The translations under genes and the position numbers were made by a program. A DNA stretch of 64,000 nucleotides, taken from Uloborus plumipes (taxonomy: Eukaryota > Arthropoda > Arachnida > Araneae > Uloboridae). Position 1 is the first letter of the stretch; each line of letters opens with the position of its first letter. The notes beneath the pieces were generated by a model. That model was not told the DNA's origin. It saw only the letters and a list, made by a program, of their open reading frames with translations, and searched no databases. The stretch spans positions 103,193 to 167,192 of the forward strand of contig JAXGGA010001151.1 of the NCBI GenBank assembly GCA_038373865.1, in the 5' to 3' direction. Shown one piece after another: positions 58,279 through 64,000 of the stretch.

Positions 58279-58870
58279 TTAACTCTGAACTTGGATCACT
58301 AGTTTGCGATGCCTCAAAACTGTTTGCCATCGTGCATGGGAAAAGCTTGCAGGGTTCCTTTCTGCTAAATTTTGAGAACATTTGCCAGACATTACAGCTT
58401 TAGAAACATCCCATAAGTATTTTTGACTCAATTCTTTGACATCAACTTCTGGTAAAACGCGTTCTATTTTCTTAAAGTTCATGACTGGTAGATCTTAGCA
58501 ATATTGTAAGAATTCTCCAATAGGTCAACTAAAAGAATTTTGTCCAGTAGTCGGCCTATCAAGAGTCACCTTTAACTTTCTAAGTGGTAATTCATTAAAT
58601 GAAGAAAACATACCACGGCTTGTAGTGAGGGTTCTAAAGACTTTTCTGGGTCTAATAGCACCATTTGATTTTCCAGTGTTAACTGATGTGCCATCACAAG
58701 TGATAGCTTTTTTGTTCTTTATCAATATAACTTTTTTTTCCATAAATCGTGAAACTGAAGTTACAATTTCTTTCCCTGGGCCATTTAGTGGAGCACCATG
58801 TCCGAAATATTTAGAGTCTGTTTCGTCAACCAAAGATATATGTTCTTCTACAATCCTATAGCAGCTACGC
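58279..58870 (-). pseudogene. Transposon protein relic, right arm of A (best copy)
   Basis: Two minus-strand frames follow each other. 58525-58833 encodes SKYFGHGAPLNGPGKEIV (residues 7-24), RFMEKKVILIKNKKAI, CDGTSVNTGKSNGAIR (46-61), and FNELPLRKLKVTLDRPTTG (78-96). 58279-58482 continues with EVDVKELSQKYLWDVSKAV (12-30), then AERNPASFSHARWQTVL. The blocks D-G-T-x-x-N-T-G, N-E-L-P-L-R and S-H-x-R-W are in the order that I recall for a repetitive, unnamed transposon-associated family. They suggest an RNase H-like integrase fold, which is inference. Frameshifts separate the pieces, and both ends of the protein are missing. Confidence 0.6.
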
Positions 58871-59028
58871 TACCGGAGCTGTATTTCGTTTACCATCACG
58901 GGGGCCCCGATAGAACGCGGGCACTGTGTGACGAGGAGCTTAGATTCTGTTCATAGTTTATATTATTTTACTTTTTACTCCTCATAAATCAAAGATGATT
59001 CCCAGTTTCAAGTGTTAATTCAGTTAGA

Positions 59029-59036
59029 TTCCACAT
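59029..59036 (+). repeat. 8-bp target duplication of element B (TTCCACAT)
   Basis: Identical to 61547-61554 and lies within the right arm of element A, which shows that B inserted into A. Confidence 0.9.
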
Positions 59037-59599
59037 TAGGGTATATCGAAAAAAACTTTTTTTCGAAATTCAATTTACTAAGTTGATAAAAAGTTGCCCC
59101 TACCTACCCACATATTCCTCAAAAAATTTCAGTCTAATCAGAAATTGTTTAGGTGTTCCGCACGAGGCCTGAAGTTTATGAATTTCTTCAAAAATTTGAT
59201 TTTTTTCTATTTTTTTTTAATATTAAGAATAAATGTTAAAAATAATTCAAGTTGAAAAATGTACACCGCAAAGTCGGAGGACAAAATTGGGTTTAAAAAA
59301 AAGTATATTAAACAACATTTAAATCTCCCACATTTATTCTGAACTTACGTAATTTTCGCCAAAACTAGCATTTTACAAGGCCATGCGGCTTGGTTAAAAA
59401 CTTGTTTATGCATGTGGAATCTAACTGAATTAACACTTGAAACTGGGACTCATTTGTGATTTATGTGAAGTAAAAAGTAAAATAATATAAACAGAATCTA
59501 AGCCCCTCGCCACACAGTGCCCGCGTTCTATCGGGGCCCCCGTGATGGTAAACGAAATACAGCTCCACTAGCGTAGCTGCTTTAGGATGGCAGAATAAC

Positions 59600-60300
59600 G
59601 TATCTTAGGTTAAGGAAACAGACTCTAAATTTTTCGGACATGGTGCTCCAGTAAATGGCCCAGGAAAAGAAATTGTAGCTTCAGTTTCACGATTTATGAA
59701 AAAAAAAGTTTTATTGATAAAGAACATAAAAGCTATCGGTTGTGATGGCACATCAGTTAACACGGGAAAATCAAATGATGCTATTAGATTTCCAGAAAAG
59801 TCTTTAGAACCCTCACTACAAGCCGTGGTATGTTTTCTTCATTTAATGAATTAACACTTAGCGGTTAGAGAGTTAGCGGTGGCTCTTGATAGGCCGACTA
59901 CTGGACAAAATTCTTTTAGTTGACCTATTGGAGAATTCTAACAATATTGCTAAGATCTACCAGTCATGAATTTTAAGAAAATAGAACGCATTTTACCAGA
60001 AGTTGATGTCAACCCAGGTAGCACAAATAACTTTTAAACGTTTTATAAACGTTTTTAAGCGGTTGTTACAACGTTAATAACTATTTTACAACCTTTAAAA
60101 AACGAAGTGTGCTACTTGGGAAAGAATTGATTCAAAAATACTTATGGGATGTGTCAAAAGCTGTAATGTCTGGCAAATGTTCTCAAAATGTAGCAGAAAG
60201 GAACCCTGCAAGCTTTTTTCCCAGGCAAGATGAGTTCTTTACAATGTGGAATGGATAACATTTTGGAGATTTGAATCCAAATTCTTGTTGCAATCTATGG
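59600..60300 (+). pseudogene. Transposon protein relic, left arm of B
   Basis: Plus-strand remains of the family described at 58279-58870: a GAPVNGPGKEI block at about 59641, an AIGCDGTSVNTGKSNDAIR-like segment at about 59731 that keeps the Asp-Gly-Thr, and beyond the MITE the KYLWDVSKAVM and ERNPASFFP segments (60137-60220). It has frameshifts and is split by the MITE at 60013-60120. Confidence 0.55.
60013..60120. mobile_element. 108-bp palindromic MITE (CCCAGGTAGCAC ends)
   Basis: CCCAGGTAGCACA and the inverse TGTGCTACTTGGG enclose repeated AACGTT(T/A)-like motifs. The right arm of B and both arms of A lack it, so the insertion is specific. The flanks are AA on the left and AAA on the right, compatible with a 2-bp AA duplication. 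Confidence 0.8.
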
Positions 60301-60399
60301 TCTTAAAAAATGCTTAAATGCATGAATAATTTTATGCTGAGATTCGATTGTGAAAAAGCAGAGAGCATAAACCTTTATTATAAATTATGCTAGTTTATT

Positions 60400-61010
60400 T
60401 AACTCTGAACTTGGATCACTACCTGCGATGTATAGCCTCAAAACTTTGCCATCGTGAGCCATCTTACATGGGAAAAGTTTGCAGGGTTCCTTTCTGCTAA
60501 ATTTTAAGAACATTTGCCAGACATTACAGCTTTTGACACATCCCATAAGTATTTTTGACTCAATTCTTTGACGTCAACTTCTGGTAAAACGCGTTTTATT
60601 TTCTTAAAGTTCATGACTGGTAGATCTTACCAATATTGTTAGAATTCTCCAATAGTTCAACTAAAAGAATTTTGTCCAGTAGTCGGTTTATCAAGAGCCC
60701 CCGTTAACTTTCTAAGTGGTAATTCATTAAATGAAGAAAACATACCATAGCTTGTAGTGAGGGTTCTAAAGACTTTTCTGGAAGTCTAATAGCATCATTT
60801 GATTTTCCAGTGTTAACTGATGTGCCATCACAACCGATAGTTTTTATGTTCTTTATCAATAAAACTTTTTTTTTCTATAAATCGTGAAACTAAAGCTACA
60901 ATTTCTTTTCTTGGGCCATTTACTGGAGAACCATGTCCGAAATATTTAGAGTCTGTTTCCTCAACCAAAGATAGATGTTCTTCTGCCATCCTAAAGCAGC
61001 TACGCTAGCG
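60400..61010 (-). pseudogene. Transposon protein relic, right arm of B
   Basis: Minus-strand mirror of 59600-60300, with the TIGCDGTSVNTGKSNDAIR-type block at about 60790-60850, NELPLRKL at about 60705-60735 and the YLWDVSKAVM block at about 60520-60560. It is broken by frameshifts, like the other three copies. Confidence 0.55.
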
Positions 61011-61927
61011 GAGTTGTACTTCGTTTACCATCACGGGGCCCCGATAGAAACGCGGGCACTGTGTGACGAGGGGCTTAGATTCCGTTTATAGTTTATATTA
61101 TTTTACTTTTTACTCCACATTAATCACAGATGAATCCCAGTTTCAAGTATTATTTCAGTTAGATTCCACATTCATAAACAAGTTTCTAACCAAGCCGCAT
61201 AGACTTGTAAAATGCTAGTTTTGGTGAAAATTACGTAAGTTCAGAATAAACGTGGGAGATTTAAATGTTGTTTAATATACTCTTTTTCAAACCGAATTTT
61301 GTCCTCCGACTTTGCGGTACACATTTTTCAACTTGAATTATTTTTAACATTTATTCTTAATATTTAAAAAAAAATTTAAAAAATCATATTTTTGAAGAAA
61401 TTCACAAACTTCAGGCCTCGTGCGGAACACCTAAACAATTTCTGATTAGACTGAAATTTTTTGTGGAATATGTGGGTAGGTAGGGGCACCTTTTTATCAA
61501 CTTAGTAAATTGAATTTCGAAAAAAAGTTTTTTTCGATACACCCTATTCCACATCCATAAACAAGTTTCTAACCAGCCGCATGGTTTTGTAAAATGCTAT
61601 AGTTTTGGTGAAAATTACGGAAGTTTAGAATAAATGTGGGAGATCTAAATGTTGTTTAATATACTTTTTTTTAAACCCAATTTTGTCCTCCGACTTTGCT
61701 GTGTACATTTTTCAACTTGAATTATTTTTAACATTTATTCTTAATATTAAAAAAAAATAGAAAAATGTAATATTTTTGAAGAAATTCACAAACTTCAGGC
61801 CTCGTGCGGAACACCTAAACAATTTCTGATTAGACTGAATTTTTTTGTGGAATATGTGGGTAGGTAGGGGCAACTTTTTATCAACTTAGTAAATTGAATT
61901 TCGAAAAAAAGTTTTTTTCGATACACC

Positions 61928-61959
<32 letters not shown>

Positions 61960-61960
61960 C

Positions 61961-62675
61961 GGAGTGTTCCCTTTTAACTTGCATGACCTTTGTGTCATAA
62001 CTGTACATTCTAGATGAATACTTTTAATAGCAAACATGCTCGAAATGATTTGCAGAATAAAGAAGTTAAAAGTTTGATGCAAGAATTAAATTTAGTCGAA
62101 ACATACGAAATTAAACTCTTTATACAGATCCTAATTCCTGTAACTTCAGTGAAATAACGAGCATGAAAAAGCAATTCGGAACACAATCAGCTTGGCATTA
62201 GTACGACCCATATTCACCGGAATATGAAACACAGCTTTTTTTGTCTTACATTACTTTACACTCGTTGTCAATAACACCGTATGGGGGAAAAAATAGCCGC
62301 TTACGGCTTTAGTAGAATTACAACCTGCAGAATTACAACCGGTTATTCAATTGAAAGGGCCATATGTTCCGATGTCATTTTCTGCACGGGACAGTAAAAC
62401 TCAGAACTCTAGTTTCTCTGCGAGTTTTAATCGCAAATCTGCCTTTTTTTTTTCTTTGGAATGAATTTTCAATGGAGATTTTTTCTTGAATACAAGGCAG
62501 GAGACCTTTGGTCCGTATGAAAAGTTAAACTTCGCATTTTTTGACTTCTTTAACCTTTAACCTTTAATATCTTAACTCTGCAGCTCATATGAACATTTTT
62601 GCAATTCGAAGTACACATCTAGGACGAACGGTTGCGAAAATTAAGGTGCTGAAAGTTTAAACGGAACACCCTGTG
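61961..62675. mobile_element. Possible element with GGAGTGTTCC / GGAACACCCT ends
   Basis: GGAGTGTTCCCTTTTAACTTGC near 61961 and AAGTTTAAACGGAACACCCTG near 62673 are imperfect inverted termini. The right ~100 bp also occurs at 37985-38090. No duplication is found and no protein is encoded; the minus frame 61795-62082 crosses the boundary. Confidence 0.5.
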
Positions 62676-63320
62676 TGTCTGTCTGTGTGTCTATCTATCT
62701 AAACTGTGAAAAAATTAATATCTTCTGTTATTAAAGGGTTAAGCCATCCTGTTAATTTATTTTTTGGACACATGGTTTATACTCGTACATACATGCTCCG
62801 GCATCGGCTTTGCTTTTAAAATTCCATCTATCATAACAAAACAAACATTTTCGTCAATTAAATTACAAATGAAATAAATCCAAAATAAATATTGCGATAA
62901 GAGAATAAAATGCAAGAAAGTTTCGAGTCCTTAGCTGGAAAAGAAAACAAGGATAAAACCATCCGGTCTCATTTTTTCGAAACCAGCGTTGACTTGAACA
63001 GGGAAAAGAGAAATAAATTTATATTTGTCTTCCATAGAGTGACAAGCTACTGAATCCCAAGTTTTTGCGTCCACTTGTACATTCCATTTTCTACAAATAA
63101 GACGCTTTTCTCTGGAAAAATAAGATTTTTATTTCCCTTTCCTTGTTACGAAGACTCTCTTTATGCCTTGGGAAGAGCAAAATAATTGGTGTCTCAGCAA
63201 GGGATTAAACGCAGGGGCAAAATACCGTTTGTCACAGTAATTGAGATATTGCAATGTTTACGTAATATTTTTTATAACAATCAAAAAATTGCTCATCTTC
63301 GTAATGATTGTTGTTTTTAT
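62676..63320. other. Non-coding
   Basis: A short TGTCTGTCTGTGTGTCTATC microsatellite at about 62678-62697. No gene supported. Confidence 0.4.
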
Positions 63321-64000
63321 TACACTTTATTAGTTTCACATGTGGGTTTGTTTGTTTGTTCGTATCTATGTATGTAACTCTGAATAAACGATAAAATTCA
63401 CGTTCTTTACAAATATAAAAGTCATATATTTAATACTATTATTAACCCTTTGACGGTTATGTAAATGAGAAGTTTTCGCTTACTTAATTCGCGCAGCATT
63501 AGGAGTAAACAGTAGTCGAAAGTGGCAGCTGTTTTCCCCCGCCGTTCTTACGAAAATGTCACCTTTCTCTGGCGATGCCGTAGATAGCTCGCCTCGCGCG
63601 TTTAAGCGAACGAAGTCAGCTCGTCAGCGCGCTTTGGGGAAAAATTTCACTACGCAAGTAATGCTCGTTACTAACTATTTCGGTCAAAATCTTGCTCCCG
63701 AGCGGAACTCGGTTGCGCGCATTATGATGCACGATTCGATTGCGAGCTAAACTCGTTCTTAACCATCAAAGGGTTAATACTAAAGGCTGTTGATGTATTA
63801 TAAGCGCATGTTAGTTCGAAACACATCTAAAAACATATTTTTTAGTTTTTTTAAACTATAATTTAATTATTTTTTTAAACACGTTTTATTACTTTTGCCT
63901 GTATGTTTGCTTGTCCGTAACTGATTCTAAACAAAAGATTGAAGTGACGTTCTTTAAAAATGTACGAGGAATATACCTAATACTATAACTAGTACTAAAG
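63321..64000. repeat. Dispersed repeat, third copy (16625/48190 family)
   Basis: TTAGTTTCACATGTGGGTTTG, TTTGTTTGTTCGTATC, AACTCTGAATAAACGATAAAA and AATACTATTATTAA blocks continue on the far side of the nested MITE at 63446-63773. The window ends inside it. Confidence 0.6.
63446..63773. mobile_element. TTAA-type MITE with CCCTTTGACGGTT ends, 328 bp
   Basis: TTAA (63442-63445), CCCTTTGACGGTT, inverse AACCATCAAAGGG, TTAA (63774-63777). The interior is markedly more GC-rich than the surroundings (GCGCGTTTAAGCGAACG, CGCTTTGGGG). The 64-residue frame 63556-63750 in it shows no motif. Confidence 0.8.

Larger units (their letters stand above)
59037..61546. mobile_element. Palindromic AGGGTGTATCG element (B), 2.5 kb, nested in A
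   Basis: Begins TAGGGTATATCGAAAAAAAC and ends GTTTTTTTCGATACACCCTA, with an exact 8-bp duplication outside. The two arms (59037-~60370 and ~60390-61546) are inverted copies meeting at about 60380. Each arm carries the same coding relic, running towards the centre from both sides. The left arm alone has a 108-bp MITE. Confidence 0.85.
55290..61930. mobile_element. Palindromic AGGGTGTATCG element (A) with nested insertions
   Basis: TAGGGTGTATCGAAAAAAAC at 55290 and the inverse GTTTTTTTCGATACACCCTA ending at 61930 lie in TA-rich DNA. ATATATAT on both sides is compatible with an 8-bp duplication. The left arm is 55290-56530 and the right arm is 58265-59036 plus 61555-61930. The arms are inverted copies of each other and both contain the same protein-coding relic. 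Interruptions are a Helitron (56531-58264) and a second copy of the element (59037-61546). Without them the element is ~2.4 kb. Eight-bp duplications and TAGGG ends are hAT-like, but the superfamily is unproven. Confidence 0.8.

Overview
This is an AT-rich, repeat-dominated stretch of animal nuclear DNA. I found no intact host gene, rRNA, tRNA, CRISPR array or prokaryotic operon. The mix of elements (Helitrons, hAT, piggyBac, mariner and pogo relics, and several TIR elements carrying repetitive 'uncharacterised protein' families) points to an arthropod. A chelicerate such as a spider is my best guess, and that is inference from element types, not a search. Most open reading frames here are chance or repeat-driven. 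The ones I can place are decayed transposon proteins, plus one possible host exon on the minus strand (32272-32517).

Layout. 1-4061: two foldback elements meeting head to head at a TA; their arms are ~170-bp tandem repeats, each with a CRE-like TGACGTCA core. 4700-9357: hAT-like relics, a foldback repeat and a piggyBac deletion derivative with a transposase C-terminus and TTAA duplications. 10279-14312: a 4-kb TIR element with a broken protein gene. 15207-20581: TA- and TTAA-type MITEs, a 921-bp hAT MITE with a perfect 8-bp duplication, and two inverted minisatellite arrays. 21985-24034: a TIR element whose protein gene is present as inverted fragments. 24226-28288: a head-to-tail Helitron array inside a hAT-like element, then a degraded relative of the 55-62 kb family. 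28934-30050: a 1.1-kb palindrome. 30845-38557: tandem repeats, MITEs, a mariner relic, and a foldback repeat split by a 1.8-kb insertion. 39745-51846: more Helitron arrays, one a reversed copy of the 24-26 kb array. 48965-53045: a SINE-like repeat split by a hAT element that itself carries a MITE and a Helitron array. 55290-61930: a palindromic element containing a Helitron (itself holding a MITE) and a second copy of itself (also holding a MITE). The window ends in a dispersed repeat with a TTAA-type MITE.

Many boundaries come from direct sequence logic: matching termini plus identical flanking duplications (8 bp for hAT-like, TTAA for piggyBac-like, TA for pogo-like, A/T for Helitrons), or comparison with an uninterrupted copy elsewhere in the window. 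They give a relative insertion history, from SINE or palindromic hosts, to hAT or Helitron insertions, to small MITEs. No element appears to encode a complete, functional transposase. Long inverted repeats are unusually common and any read-through transcript would fold into long hairpins; that last step is inference.
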